Source: Sphingomonas sp. TZW2008 (lineage in GTDB: Bacteria > Pseudomonadota > Alphaproteobacteria > Sphingomonadales > Sphingomonadaceae). From it: a stretch of 64,000 bases of DNA. The notes under the pieces are model-generated. The model was given only the letters and a program-made list of their open reading frames with translations. It made no database searches and was not told where the DNA came from. Location: contig NZ_BDJB01000008.1 in the NCBI RefSeq assembly GCF_002117915.1, positions 248,001-312,000 on the forward strand, in the 5' to 3' direction. How positions within the stretch are numbered: the first letter of the stretch is position 1; each line of letters starts with the position of its first letter. The position numbers and the translations under genes are program-made. Below, piece by piece: positions 1-8,266 of the stretch.

Positions 1-101
1 CGATGAGCGATCTGATGAAGCGCCGGTCGGCGCTGACCGAGCGGATCGAGGCGGCCGAGGCGCGCTGGCTGGAGGCGACCGCCGCGCTTGAGGAAGCCTA
101 A
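1..101 (+). CDS. ABC-F type ATPase, C-terminal end (partial)
   Basis: The last 32 codons of a gene that enters from the left edge; the frame reads from base 3 and stops with TAA at 99-101. The residues (SDLMKRRSALTERIEAAEA, then RWLEATAALEEA) form a charged amphipathic helix that matches the C-terminal tail of ABC-F ATPases (Uup/EttA group), soluble translation-associated proteins with two ATPase domains and no membrane part. Only the tail is visible, so the assignment rests on the typical 'arginine-rich helix then W-L-E' ending and is tentative. Confidence 0.6.
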   Translation, partial: MSDLMKRRSALTERIEAAEARWLEATAALEEA

Positions 102-136
102 GGGCTCGCCGCCCGACCGGCGCCGGGCACAAGGCT

Positions 137-607
137 TCAGAACGCCATCGCGAGCCGCTGCATCATCTGCCGCGCCGGGCTCTCTTCCGGCGTGCCGAGC
201 ACCTGCGCCGCGTCGAGCCGCGCGACGCGGCGGTGGAGATCGATGCTCGCGGCGACCATCGCGCGCGCTTGTTCGGGCAGCTCGCGCACCGACGCCGCCT
301 CCGACACCGGCTGCTCGCCCAGCCGCCGCGAGGGATCGAGCGCGTCGCGCGGCCTAAGCTCACCCGCCAATACCGCGCGCTGCGTCAGCAGCCAGGCGAT
401 GACGTGCATCAGCCGCGTCGTGACCTTGAGCGACTCGCAGCTGAACGTCACACGCGCCATCGGCGCCAGCGCCTCGCGCTCGACGCGCCCGCCCTCGTCG
501 AAATAGCCGCGCGCGTCGTCCGCGAGCACCATCGCCTCGACGTACAGGGCGTCGATCAGGCGGCGGTGAACCGGCGAGTCAGCGAGCGGGCGCACAGGCA
601 TGGCCAT
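137..607 (-). CDS. rcdA: DUF1465 protein, RcdA-like cell-cycle adaptor
   Basis: A 156-residue, mostly helical, soluble protein without signal peptide. The sequence (RLIDALYVEAMVLADDARGY at 17-36; VTFSCESLKVTTRLMHVIAW near 53-72) fits DUF1465, the family of Caulobacter RcdA. Known for that family: RcdA is an adaptor that, with CpdR and PopA, helps ClpXP degrade the cell-cycle regulator CtrA; whether this ortholog does so is inference. It converges with the ABC-F gene and lies 75 bases downstream of a same-strand YdcH gene. A second in-frame ATG two codons in is equally usable as a start. Confidence 0.8.
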   Translation of the reverse strand: MAMPVRPLADSPVHRRLIDALYVEAMVLADDARGYFDEGGRVEREALAPMARVTFSCESLKVTTRLMHVIAWLLTQRAVLAGELRPRDALDPSRRLGEQPVSEAASVRELPEQARAMVAASIDLHRRVARLDAAQVLGTPEESPARQMMQRLAMAF

Positions 608-682
608 CGTGTTACACGCTTCCCCGATCGGCGCGACGGGTACAAAGCAGCACCGTAACCATGCCGCGTCCCAAAGCGATAC

Positions 683-880
683 TCACGCGATGATGTCCGG
701 GATCAGATGATCCTCGAGCGCGGCAATTTCGTCGCGCAGCCGCAGCTTGCGCTTCTTCAACCGGGCGAGCTGCATCTGGTCGCCCGCCGCCTCGCCGGCC
801 AGCGCTGCGATCGCCGAATCGAGATCGCGATGCTCTAGTCGCAGCGCAGCGAGCCGCGCGATGATCTGACTGTCGTCCAC
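683..880 (-). CDS. YdcH family (DUF465) small protein
   Basis: A 65-residue protein starting at a GTG (878-880) preceded by a GGGGGAG ribosome site; a longer in-frame extension upstream lacks this site and encodes an implausible GC-rich N-terminus. The chain is an alpha-helical hairpin: a first helix with LAALRLEHRDLDSAIAAL, then ARLKKRKLRLRDEIAALE, the Lys/Arg-rich second helix diagnostic of DUF465/YdcH. Molecular function of the family is not established. It lies upstream of rcdA on the same strand and is divergent from a second YdcH gene. Confidence 0.8.
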   Translation of the reverse strand: MDDSQIIARLAALRLEHRDLDSAIAALAGEAAGDQMQLARLKKRKLRLRDEIAALEDHLIPDIIA

Positions 881-1115
881 CGATGCTCCCCCGCAGCCCC
901 GTCCGGGCCCTCCCCAGGCCCCCGCGAAACCACCCGTTCTGCCCACGATCGCCAATAGCAGAACGACGAACCGCGCAAGGCGAAAAGTCGTTCCGCCTGC
1001 AAGACGTCTCATCCCGTCATCGACCGGTCGCAGGACGCGCAATTTCGATGAGGACTTTTACGTCCGGGCGTGTTGTAGTCCCTACCCCCGCAACAGGCAC
1101 ACGGAGACATCTGTT

Positions 1116-1274
1116 ATGCAGACCGCGCATCTTTCGGCACTCGAAGCCAAGCATGCCGTGCTCGATCAGCGCATCGCGGCCGAGAATCACCGGCCGCATC
1201 CCGACGACCTGCTGATCGCGGACCTTAAGAAGCAGAAGCTGCGCCTGAAGGAGGAAATCGCCGCGGCGCACTGA
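1116..1274 (+). CDS. YdcH family (DUF465) microprotein
   Basis: A 52-codon gene starting ATG 1116 with an upstream GGAG (1103-1106). The product begins MQTAHLSALEAKHAVLDQRI and ends LKKQKLRLKEEIAAAH, the same helical-hairpin pattern as the divergent YdcH gene 235 bases away but about ten residues shorter. The paralog pair transcribed away from each other next to rcdA looks like a conserved neighbourhood. The 881-1115 gap between them holds the two promoters; I see no strong hairpin there. Function unknown. Confidence 0.8.
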   Translation: MQTAHLSALEAKHAVLDQRIAAENHRPHPDDLLIADLKKQKLRLKEEIAAAH

Positions 1275-1339
1275 TCGCCTGCGGCGAAACGGGGCCGGCA
1301 CGGATCACGCCGCGCCGGGCCCGACCGCCGATCGACAGC

Positions 1340-2746
1340 CTAGCCGATCTGCCGCGCTACCGCCTTACGCGTCGCGGCGCCGTACGGCGGCTTCAATCCG
1401 GCGAGTTTGGCAACGTCGATCCGCGCCTGCTTGTACACCGCCTTCGCATGGCTGAACGTGCGGAAGCCGTCATAGCCATGATAGGCACCCATGCCCGATG
1501 GCCCGACGCCGCCGAACGGCAGATCCTCCATCGACACGTGGAACACGACATCGTCGAGCGTCACCCCGCCCGATATCGTCCGGTCGAGTACGCGGCGCCG
1601 TTCGCCCTCGTCGCTGCCGAAATAATAGAGGCCTAGTGGCCGATCGCGCCGATTGACCTCGGCGATTGCGCCGTCGATCCCGTCGTAGCACCGCACCGGC
1701 AGCACCGGGCCGAAGATCTCCTCCTGCATCAGCGTCATGTCGTCGGTCACGTCGCGCACGATATGCAGCGGCATCTTGCGGCTGTTGGTGCTGCTGAAAT
1801 CCTCGTTCGCCGGATTGACCACCTCGACCCGCGCGCCCTTCGCACGCGCATCCTCAATCCAGTCGTGGAGGCGCTGGAAATGCCGATCGTTGACCACGCT
1901 GGTATAGTCGGGGTTGGCCAGCAGCTTCGGATACATCGCGCTCGCCGCGGCCTTCAGCCCGTCGACGACCGCCTCCTCCTGCTCCGATGGCACCAGCACG
2001 TAATCGGGCGCGAGGCAGATCTGGCCGGCGTTGAGCATCTTGCCGATCGCTATGCGCTCGCTGGTCTGCTTCACGTCGGCGCCCTTACCGACGATCACCG
2101 GCGATTTGCCGCCGAGTTCCAACGTCACTGGCGTCAGATTGTCCGCCGCCGCGTGCAGGATGTGGCGGCCGATCCCGGTGGCACCCGTGAACAGCAGATG
2201 GTCGAACGGCAGCGCGGCGAACGCCTGCCCCACCTCCGGTCCGCCCGAAACGAAGGCAAGCTCGACCGGATCGAAGTACCGGCCGACGATCTCCTCGAAC
2301 AATGCGGCGGTCACCGGCGTATATTCGCTCGTCTTCACCATTGCGCGATTGCCCGCCGCGAACACGCCCGCGAGCGGCGACATGACGAGGTTCACCGGGA
2401 AGTTCCACGGCGCGATCACGCCGATCACGCCCTTCGGCTGATACTCGACCCACGCTTTGGCGCCGAGCAGCCCGAGCGGGAACTGCACCGATCGCTTCTC
2501 CGTCCGCGACCACCGGTCGAGGTTCTTCAGCGCATGATCGATCGGGCCGATCGACCCGGCGATATCGGTCATCATCGATTGCTCGCGGCTGCGATGCCCG
2601 AAATCCTCGCTCAGGGCGTCGCAGAAGCGATCGGCATGGTCGCGGATCATCGCGGCAGCGCGTTTCAGCCGATCCTTGCGCACCGACAATGGCTCGGGCA
2701 GCGCCGTCATGAAGTTCTCGCGCTGCGCCGCCAATACGTCCTTCAT
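1340..2746 (-). CDS. Coniferyl aldehyde dehydrogenase (ALDH superfamily)
   Basis: A 468-residue NAD(P)-dependent aldehyde dehydrogenase. Visible catalytic elements: APWNFPVN (Asn-115, oxyanion), FTGAT cofactor segment (186-190), LELGGKSP with Glu-210 as general base, and GQICLAPDYVL with Cys-244 as nucleophile. The 'C-L-A-P-D-Y' form and the length (shorter than the roughly 500 residues of classical ALDHs) are typical of the coniferyl-aldehyde dehydrogenase branch, which oxidises lignin-derived aldehydes to acids; other hydrophobic aldehydes are possible. Start ATG has a GGGGAG site. No other lignin genes adjoin, so the substrate is inferred from family only. Confidence 0.85.
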   Translation of the reverse strand: MKDVLAAQRENFMTALPEPLSVRKDRLKRAAAMIRDHADRFCDALSEDFGHRSREQSMMTDIAGSIGPIDHALKNLDRWSRTEKRSVQFPLGLLGAKAWVEYQPKGVIGVIAPWNFPVNLVMSPLAGVFAAGNRAMVKTSEYTPVTAALFEEIVGRYFDPVELAFVSGGPEVGQAFAALPFDHLLFTGATGIGRHILHAAADNLTPVTLELGGKSPVIVGKGADVKQTSERIAIGKMLNAGQICLAPDYVLVPSEQEEAVVDGLKAAASAMYPKLLANPDYTSVVNDRHFQRLHDWIEDARAKGARVEVVNPANEDFSSTNSRKMPLHIVRDVTDDMTLMQEEIFGPVLPVRCYDGIDGAIAEVNRRDRPLGLYYFGSDEGERRRVLDRTISGGVTLDDVVFHVSMEDLPFGGVGPSGMGAYHGYDGFRTFSHAKAVYKQARIDVAKLAGLKPPYGAATRKAVARQIG

Positions 2747-2777
2747 GCCGCCACTCCCCTCGTGTTCGTCGCCCCGC

Positions 2778-3212
2778 TCAGGCCGCGCAGCCGATCAGCC
2801 CCGCTACCGGCAGGACGATCGTGTCCTTGCCCGTCCGATCGATCCGCAACGTGCCCGCGTCGATCACCGCGCCCTGCGTCACGTCGCGCCGCGTCGCAAT
2901 CGTCAGGTCGAGCGTCGCAATCACGTCGCCGCCGCGATACTCGGTCGTCGTTCCGAAGCCGAAACCTGCCGCGCCGCGCTGCGTCGCCAGCGCGAAGCTC
3001 GTCGGCTTGCCGTCGAGCGCGAGTTGCAGCGATCCCGCCGCCGCGGTCGCCATCGCGACCAGCGAGCGCGTTGTCCCCGTGCTGAACAGATAGGCCGCGC
3101 ACCCGCTTGCCGGCAGCGCCTGGCGCGGCAGCGCGGCGATCGGCAGGCCGTCGATCGACGCCGGCGGCTTGGGCGGCTCAGGAGCCGCGAGCGCGAGAAG
3201 AAGCGCGATCAT
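2778..3212 (-). CDS. Hypothetical secreted protein
   Basis: A 144-residue protein starting MIALLLALAAPEPPKPP: a short hydrophobic segment followed by a Pro-rich linker, suggesting export, although the signal lacks an N-terminal positive charge. The remainder is rich in Ala, Gly, Thr and beta-type segments (GSLQLALDG, DVIATLDLTIATRRD). Its ATG overlaps the stop of the A24 peptidase gene by four bases (ATGA), so it is translationally coupled to it; an earlier in-frame start would lie deep in that gene. I do not recognise the family. Confidence 0.65.
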   Translation of the reverse strand: MIALLLALAAPEPPKPPASIDGLPIAALPRQALPASGCAAYLFSTGTTRSLVAMATAAAGSLQLALDGKPTSFALATQRGAAGFGFGTTTEYRGGDVIATLDLTIATRRDVTQGAVIDAGTLRIDRTGKDTIVLPVAGLIGCAA

Positions 3213-3958
3213 GCCCCCATTCCTATCACGAGCAGCAGCGCCGGGTAAGCCGCGAGTGCGAGGTACGCACCGAACGGCACGGCATCGTCGTGCGCGACCG
3301 ACCGCCCCGTCGCCGTCCGCCACGCGACGATCCCGAGCCCGATCAGCGCTGCGAAGAGCAGCACCGGCGGCAGCATCCGCCAGCCGAGCCACAGACCGAT
3401 GCCGCCGTACAACTTAGGATCGGCACCGCCCAGTCCTTCCTGCCCGCGCAGCCGCCGATAGGCGAAGCCGATTCCCCACAGCGCACCGAACCCGGCCGCG
3501 CCGCCGATCAATCGCTCACTCAGCGGCGGCGGCAGGATCGTCGCGGTGAGCACGCCGCTGATCGCGATCGCGCCGGTTAGCGCGTCTGGAATCCACATCT
3601 CGGTTGCGTCCAGCGCGACGACGAGCACGAGCAGCCAGCCGAACGCCGCCACCGCAAGTCCCGCCGGACCGGGTGTCACGAAGCCGGCGAGCATACCTGC
3701 CACCGCGCATCCGAGCTCCACCTGCCAGTGCAGGCCTGAGATCTTCGCACCGCAGCATGCTGCTCTGCCGCGAAGCAACATGCAACTGACCAAAGGGATT
3801 AGATGATACGTCGTAATTCCCTGTCCGCACGCGTCACACGCGGACCGCCCTCGCAGCGCGGAGCGGTTTGCCGGCCAGCGCAGCGCGACAGTCGCGAGAA
3901 AGCTGCCGACAATCGCACCCAGAAAGCCGAGAACGACGGGCCAGAAAAGATCAGACAC
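3209..3958 (-). CDS. A24 family prepilin peptidase-like membrane protein
   Basis: A 249-residue polytopic membrane protein. The N-terminus (LGAIVGSFLATVALRWP) matches the type IV prepilin peptidase start, followed by a cysteine region CDACG (40s) and ACCG (60s), and the aspartate motif ALDATEMWIPDALT. The second active-site motif reads GLGGADPKL, so the usual GxGD is GxAD here. The enzymes cleave leader peptides of type IV pilins or type II secretion pseudopilins at the inner membrane and N-methylate them. No pilin or secretion genes are nearby. GTG start overlaps the preceding gene by eight bases. Confidence 0.8.
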   Translation of the reverse strand: MSDLFWPVVLGFLGAIVGSFLATVALRWPANRSALRGRSACDACGQGITTYHLIPLVSCMLLRGRAACCGAKISGLHWQVELGCAVAGMLAGFVTPGPAGLAVAAFGWLLVLVVALDATEMWIPDALTGAIAISGVLTATILPPPLSERLIGGAAGFGALWGIGFAYRRLRGQEGLGGADPKLYGGIGLWLGWRMLPPVLLFAALIGLGIVAWRTATGRSVAHDDAVPFGAYLALAAYPALLLVIGMGA

Positions 3959-4202
3959 CCGTCTTTCGTATCAGATAGCGATATACGCCGAACAGGTTGA
4001 TCGCGAACAGCACGACATTCTGCGTGCCGAGCGCCCAGTCACCGGTCAGAGCCGCCCCGCTGATCCAGCAGATTGAGGATCCGACGAATAGGACGAAGCC
4101 CCACCCAGTCACGCGCCGCCCCAGATCGAGCGAAACCATGAATGCGGCGATCATGCCGCTGATCGAGGCGCTCCATTTCAGCACGTCGGTAAGGCTGTCC
4201 AT
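3951..4202 (-). CDS. Small membrane protein, unknown function
   Basis: An 83-residue protein with three predicted membrane helices: SISGMIAAFMVSLDLG, WGFVLFVGSSICWISGAAL and LGTQNVVLFAINLFGVYRYL, ending in a basic RKTGV tail. The W-G-F-V-L-F and N-L-F-G-V-Y-R-Y pattern recalls small three-helix half-transporter proteins (PnuC/SWEET-like logic), but the similarity is too weak to assign. Start ATG has an AGGAAAG site; the stop overlaps the start of the A24 peptidase, so the three genes 4202 to 2778 form one transcript. Confidence 0.7.
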   Translation of the reverse strand: MDSLTDVLKWSASISGMIAAFMVSLDLGRRVTGWGFVLFVGSSICWISGAALTGDWALGTQNVVLFAINLFGVYRYLIRKTGV

Positions 4203-4291
4203 TCACTTTCCTACACAGCGGCGCCACCTTTGTAATTGCGCCCGATCAGTCTTACACTCTGGCCATTAGATTTTTGCGGAGCAGCATTACA

Positions 4292-5476
4292 ATGGCCACC
4301 GATCCGGTCGTGATTCTTTCGTACGCGCGCACCCCGATGGGCGGGATGCAGGGCGCGCTCGCCGACGTTTCCGCGACCGATCTCGGCGCGACGGCGGTGA
4401 AGGCGGCGGTCGAGCGGGCGGGCGTCGACGGCAGCGATATCGAACGGATCTACATGGGCTGCGTGCTGCCCGCGGGGCTCGGCCAGGCCCCCGCGCGTCA
4501 AGCGGCGATCAAAGCCGGACTGCCCAAATCGGTACAGGCGACGACGGTCAACAAGGTTTGTGGGTCTGGCATGCAGACCGTCATCATGGGGGCCGAGGCG
4601 CTCGCCGCGGGATCGGTCGATATCGTCGTCGCCGGTGGGATGGAGAGCATGACCAACGCGCCGTACATCCTCAAGAAGCACCGCTCAGGCGCGCGGATCG
4701 GCCATGATACCGCCTACGATCATATGTTCCTCGACGGGCTCGAGGACGCGTACGAGGCTGGCCGCGCGATGGGCACCTTCGCGCAGGATACCGCCAACGA
4801 CTATCAGCTGACGCGGCAGGCGCAGGACGATTACTCGATCGAATCGCTGCGTCGCGCGCAGTCCGCGATCGCGTCGGGTGCCTTTGCCGGCGAGATCGTC
4901 CCTGTTACCGTCGCAACGCGTAAGGGCGACGTGGTGGTCGATACCGACGAGCAGCCCGGCCGCGGCATGCCCGACAAGATCCCGACGCTGAAGCCTGCGT
5001 TCGCCAAGGACGGCACCATCACCGCTGCGACCAGCTCGTCGATCTCCGACGGTGCCGCCGCGCTGGTATTGACGCGTGCCAGCATCGCCGAGGCGAAGGG
5101 GCAAACGCCCGTCGCTCGGATCGTCGCACACGCCGCCCACGCGCAGGAGCCCGCGGCCTTCACTACCGCCCCGGTCGGCGCGATCGAGAAGCTGCTGAAA
5201 AAGGCCGGCTGGTCGATCGACGATGTCGACCTGTTCGAAATCAACGAGGCGTTCGCCTGCGTCGCGATGTTCGCGATGCGCGATCTCGGCATCCCACACG
5301 ACAAGATCAACGTTCACGGCGGCGCGACCGCGCTCGGCCACCCGATCGGCGCGTCGGGCGCACGCATCATCACCACGCTCGTCGCCGCGCTGAAGACGCA
5401 CGGCAAGAAGCGCGGGGTCGCCAGCCTGTGCATCGGCGGCGGCGAGGCGACGGCGGTCGCGATCGAGCTGGTCTGA
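4292..5476 (+). CDS. Acetyl-CoA C-acyltransferase (thiolase)
   Basis: A 394-residue thiolase II. Catalytic residues are present: nucleophile Cys-90 in NKVCGSGMQ, the His of GGATALGHPIGASGA and the second Cys of SLCIGGGEA near the C-terminus, with NEAF in between. It condenses or cleaves acetoacetyl-CoA and related 3-ketoacyl-CoAs in the cytoplasm; in PHB-forming bacteria the same protein is PhaA. Start chosen at ATG 4292 behind GGAG; the longer TTG-initiated form adds six unlikely residues. The next gene, PPK2, starts four bases after the stop. Confidence 0.92.
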   Translation: MATDPVVILSYARTPMGGMQGALADVSATDLGATAVKAAVERAGVDGSDIERIYMGCVLPAGLGQAPARQAAIKAGLPKSVQATTVNKVCGSGMQTVIMGAEALAAGSVDIVVAGGMESMTNAPYILKKHRSGARIGHDTAYDHMFLDGLEDAYEAGRAMGTFAQDTANDYQLTRQAQDDYSIESLRRAQSAIASGAFAGEIVPVTVATRKGDVVVDTDEQPGRGMPDKIPTLKPAFAKDGTITAATSSSISDGAAALVLTRASIAEAKGQTPVARIVAHAAHAQEPAAFTTAPVGAIEKLLKKAGWSIDDVDLFEINEAFACVAMFAMRDLGIPHDKINVHGGATALGHPIGASGARIITTLVAALKTHGKKRGVASLCIGGGEATAVAIELV

Positions 5477-5480
5477 GCGG

Positions 5481-6236
5481 TTGGGCAAGGATCACGCCGA
5501 GGAGGATCACGACCTTCAGGTCGCGCTCGTCCGCTATCAGCAATGGTCGGCCGAGAGCGGCGAGCGCGCCGTCGTCGTACTCGAAGGGCGCGATACCGCG
5601 GGCAAGGACGGCGCGATCCGCACCCTCACCCGCCATTTAGCGGTCCGGCAAACGCGCGTCGTTGCGCTTCCCAAGCCAAGTGCGCACGAGCGGACGCAGT
5701 GGTACTTCCAGCGCTACGTCGCGCATCTGCCGTCGGCGGGCGAGCTCGTGGTCTTCAACCGTAGCTGGTACAATCGCGCCGGTGTCGAGGTGGTCAACGG
5801 CTTCTCGACGCCCGAGCAGCAGGAACGCTTCCTCGAAGACGTGCCCAGGTTCGAGGCGATGCTGGTGGGCGACGGCATCAAACTCGTGAAGCTGTGGCTC
5901 GACATCTCGCGGGGCGAGCAGGCCGACCGGCTCGAGTCGCGCCGCGACGATCCGCTCAAGGCGCTCAAGATCTCCGCGCTCGATGCCGTCGCGCAGGACA
6001 AGTGGGACGATTATACCGTCGCGCGCGACACGATGCTGACGCGGACGAGCACGCCGCAGGCGCCGTGGGTATGCGTGCGCGCCGACCACAAGAAGCGCGC
6101 GCGCCGCGCGATCATTCAGCATCTGCTTCATGAGCTTGCCCCCGCCAAGGTCGCGGGAGAGGTCGTCGTGCCCGATCCCGATACGCTGTTCGCGTTCGAA
6201 GCAAGCGCGATCGGCGACGGTCGGCTGGAGCGCTGA
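5481..6236 (+). CDS. ppk2: Polyphosphate kinase 2 family protein
   Basis: A 251-residue single-domain PPK2. Walker A reads EGRDTAGKDGAI (35-46); the following SAHERTQWYFQRYV and the lid region fit the family, which uses polyphosphate to phosphorylate nucleotides (or the reverse). Walker B is VFNRSWYNRAGVE (91-103): the usual FDRSWYNRAG Asp is Asn-93, a direct read of codon AAC at 5757-5759. Start is TTG 5481, four bases after the thiolase stop; no ATG or GTG precedes it in frame, so the N-terminus is uncertain. The AGKDG form of Walker A is more usual in class III enzymes. Confidence 0.88.
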   Translation: MGKDHAEEDHDLQVALVRYQQWSAESGERAVVVLEGRDTAGKDGAIRTLTRHLAVRQTRVVALPKPSAHERTQWYFQRYVAHLPSAGELVVFNRSWYNRAGVEVVNGFSTPEQQERFLEDVPRFEAMLVGDGIKLVKLWLDISRGEQADRLESRRDDPLKALKISALDAVAQDKWDDYTVARDTMLTRTSTPQAPWVCVRADHKKRARRAIIQHLLHELAPAKVAGEVVVPDPDTLFAFEASAIGDGRLER

Positions 6237-6300
6237 CCGCGGCGGGCGCGCTACTCTACGCAACTTTCGCTACCTCTCCGCCGGCGGCCGAGCCATAATG

Positions 6301-6319
6301 CGTTCCAAAGATAGGAACG
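6301..6319. promoter_or_regulatory. Inverted repeat overlapping the BVMO leader
   Basis: CGTTCC and GGAACG flank a 7-base spacer (AAAGATA), a perfect 6-bp inverted repeat ending 11 bases before the ATG at 6330 and abutting the GGAGAGG ribosome site. It could be a regulator operator or a small hairpin that affects initiation. No regulator gene is adjacent. Confidence 0.3.
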
Positions 6320-6329
6320 GAGAGGCAGG

Positions 6330-8150
6330 ATGACACTCGAGTCGCAGGGGGTGCACGACGCGCCCGACATGACGCTGGATTTCGATCCGGCAGCGCTCAA
6401 GGCCAAATATCTCGCCGAGCGCGACAAGCGGCTGCGCGCCGATGCGAACGAGCAGTATCTCGAGATGACGGGCAAGTTCGCCCATTATCTTGAGGACCCC
6501 TATCTCGAGCAACCGATCGATCGGACTCCGCTGGCGGACGAAAAGGACGTCGTGGTGATCGGCGGCGGGTTCGGCGGGCTGCTCGCCGGCGCTAAGCTGC
6601 GCGAGGCGGGCATCGCTGACGTGCGCATCATCGAGAAGGGCGGCGAGTTCGGCGGTACCTGGTATTGGAACCGCTATCCCGGTGCGGCGTGCGATATCGA
6701 GAGCTATGTCTATCTGCCGCTGCTCGAACAGACGGGTTTCGTTCCTGAGCGCAAGTACAGCCAAGGTCCCGAGATCCGCGCCTATTCGCGGCGCATCGCC
6801 GAGACCTACGATCTGTACCGCGACGTGCTGTTCCAGACCGAAGTCACCGACATGCGGTGGGACGAGGACAGCCGCCGCTGGACGATCTCGACCAATCGCG
6901 GCGATGCGATCCGCGCGCGCTTCGTCGTCATGGCGAACGGCCCGCTGCACCGCCCGAAGCTGCCCGGCATTCCGGGAATCGAACAGTTCGAGGGCCACAC
7001 CTTCCACACCAGCCGCTGGGATTACGACTATACCGGCGGTGATCAGAACGGCGGGCTCGACCGGCTCGGCGACAAGGTGGTCGGCATCATCGGCACCGGG
7101 GCGACCGCGGTGCAGTGCGTGCCGCATCTCGGCGCGGCGGCGAAGGAGCTGCTCGTCTTCCAGCGCACGCCTTCCTCGATCGACGTGCGCGGCGATCGGC
7201 CGACCGATCCGCAATGGGCGCAGGCGCTCACCCCCGGCTGGCACCAGCACCGGATGGAGAATTTCAACACGCTCGTCTCGGGCGGTTGGGCCGAGGAGGA
7301 TCTGGTCAACGACGGGTGGACCGACATCATCCGCAACCTAGGCATGATCGCGCGGATGAAGGCGGCGCGCAGCGGGGCGCAGAACCCCGACGAGCTCGTC
7401 CAGCTCGCCGATTTCCAGAAGATGGAATCGATCCGTGCGCGCGTCGACGAGGTCGTCACCGATAAGGCGACCGCTGACGCGCTCAAGCCGTGGTACAATC
7501 AGTTCTGCAAGCGCCCCTGCTTCCACGACGATTACCTGCCGACGTTCAATCGCCCCAACGTGTCGCTGGTCGACACCGGCGGTCAGGGTGTCGAGCGGAT
7601 CACGCGCGACGGCGTTGTCGTCGCGGGCAAGGAGTATAAGCTCGACTGCCTGATCTTCGCGACGGGCTTCGAAGTCGGAACGAGCTACGCGCGGCGAGCG
7701 GGCTACGACGTCCACGGCGTCGGCGGCCGGACGCTCGAGGAGAAATGGGCCGAAGGCGGCAAGACGCTGCACGGGATGACGGTCAACGGCTTTCCCAACA
7801 TGTTCATCTTCTCGGTCGTCCAGTCGGGCTTCACCGCCAATTACCCGCACGCGCTGCTCGAGCAGGCGGGCCATGCCGCACACATCATCGGCCACGCACT
7901 CGCCACGCAGAAATCGCGCGTCGAGCCGACGGAGGAAGCCGAGGAGGCGTGGACGCAGGAAATCCTATCCGCGGTGCTCGATCGCCGCAAGTTCCTCGAG
8001 GATTGCACGCCGGGTTATTACAACGGCGAGGGGCAGCTTAGCCCCAAGGCGGCGAGCTTCTCCAGCTACGGCAAGGGGCCCAACGCCTTCTTCGCGACGA
8101 TCAAGGCGTGGCGCGAGGCTGGTGACATGAAGGGGTTGATGCTCGCCTGA
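6330..8150 (+). CDS. Flavin-containing Baeyer-Villiger-type monooxygenase
   Basis: A 606-residue FAD/NADPH monooxygenase. First Rossmann motif VVIGGGFGGLLAG (75-87), the GGTWYWNRYPGAACDIES stretch characteristic of Baeyer-Villiger monooxygenases (108-125), the fingerprint FEGHTFHTSRWDY (220-232) and the second nucleotide motif GIIGTGATAVQ (252-262). These enzymes insert oxygen next to ketones to make esters or lactones. The roughly 65-residue N-terminal extension is seen in the cyclohexanone/steroid-type larger members. The substrate cannot be read. GGAGAGGCAGG precedes the ATG. The neighbouring quinone-oxidoreductase-like gene may act on the same compounds (inference). Confidence 0.9.
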   Translation: MTLESQGVHDAPDMTLDFDPAALKAKYLAERDKRLRADANEQYLEMTGKFAHYLEDPYLEQPIDRTPLADEKDVVVIGGGFGGLLAGAKLREAGIADVRIIEKGGEFGGTWYWNRYPGAACDIESYVYLPLLEQTGFVPERKYSQGPEIRAYSRRIAETYDLYRDVLFQTEVTDMRWDEDSRRWTISTNRGDAIRARFVVMANGPLHRPKLPGIPGIEQFEGHTFHTSRWDYDYTGGDQNGGLDRLGDKVVGIIGTGATAVQCVPHLGAAAKELLVFQRTPSSIDVRGDRPTDPQWAQALTPGWHQHRMENFNTLVSGGWAEEDLVNDGWTDIIRNLGMIARMKAARSGAQNPDELVQLADFQKMESIRARVDEVVTDKATADALKPWYNQFCKRPCFHDDYLPTFNRPNVSLVDTGGQGVERITRDGVVVAGKEYKLDCLIFATGFEVGTSYARRAGYDVHGVGGRTLEEKWAEGGKTLHGMTVNGFPNMFIFSVVQSGFTANYPHALLEQAGHAAHIIGHALATQKSRVEPTEEAEEAWTQEILSAVLDRRKFLEDCTPGYYNGEGQLSPKAASFSSYGKGPNAFFATIKAWREAGDMKGLMLA

Positions 8151-8197
8151 GCCCGCTCTGCCCCCATCGCATTCCGCCACAGCCTGCCCTTCGCACG

Positions 8198-8223
8198 CCC
8201 GTGTCGACATTGCTCGACACGGG
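8198..8223 (+). terminator. Strong hairpin after the monooxygenase gene
   Basis: A perfect 10-bp stem (CCCGTGTCGA with TCGACACGGG) and 6-base loop 48 bases after the monooxygenase stop and 44 bases before the next ATG. It lacks a U-tract, so it may be a weak terminator, a 3'-end stabiliser or an operator for the downstream dehydrogenase. Confidence 0.4.
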
Positions 8224-8266
8224 GCATGCGGTTGTGAACAAGGCATCACCGATCAAAGGAGCGACC

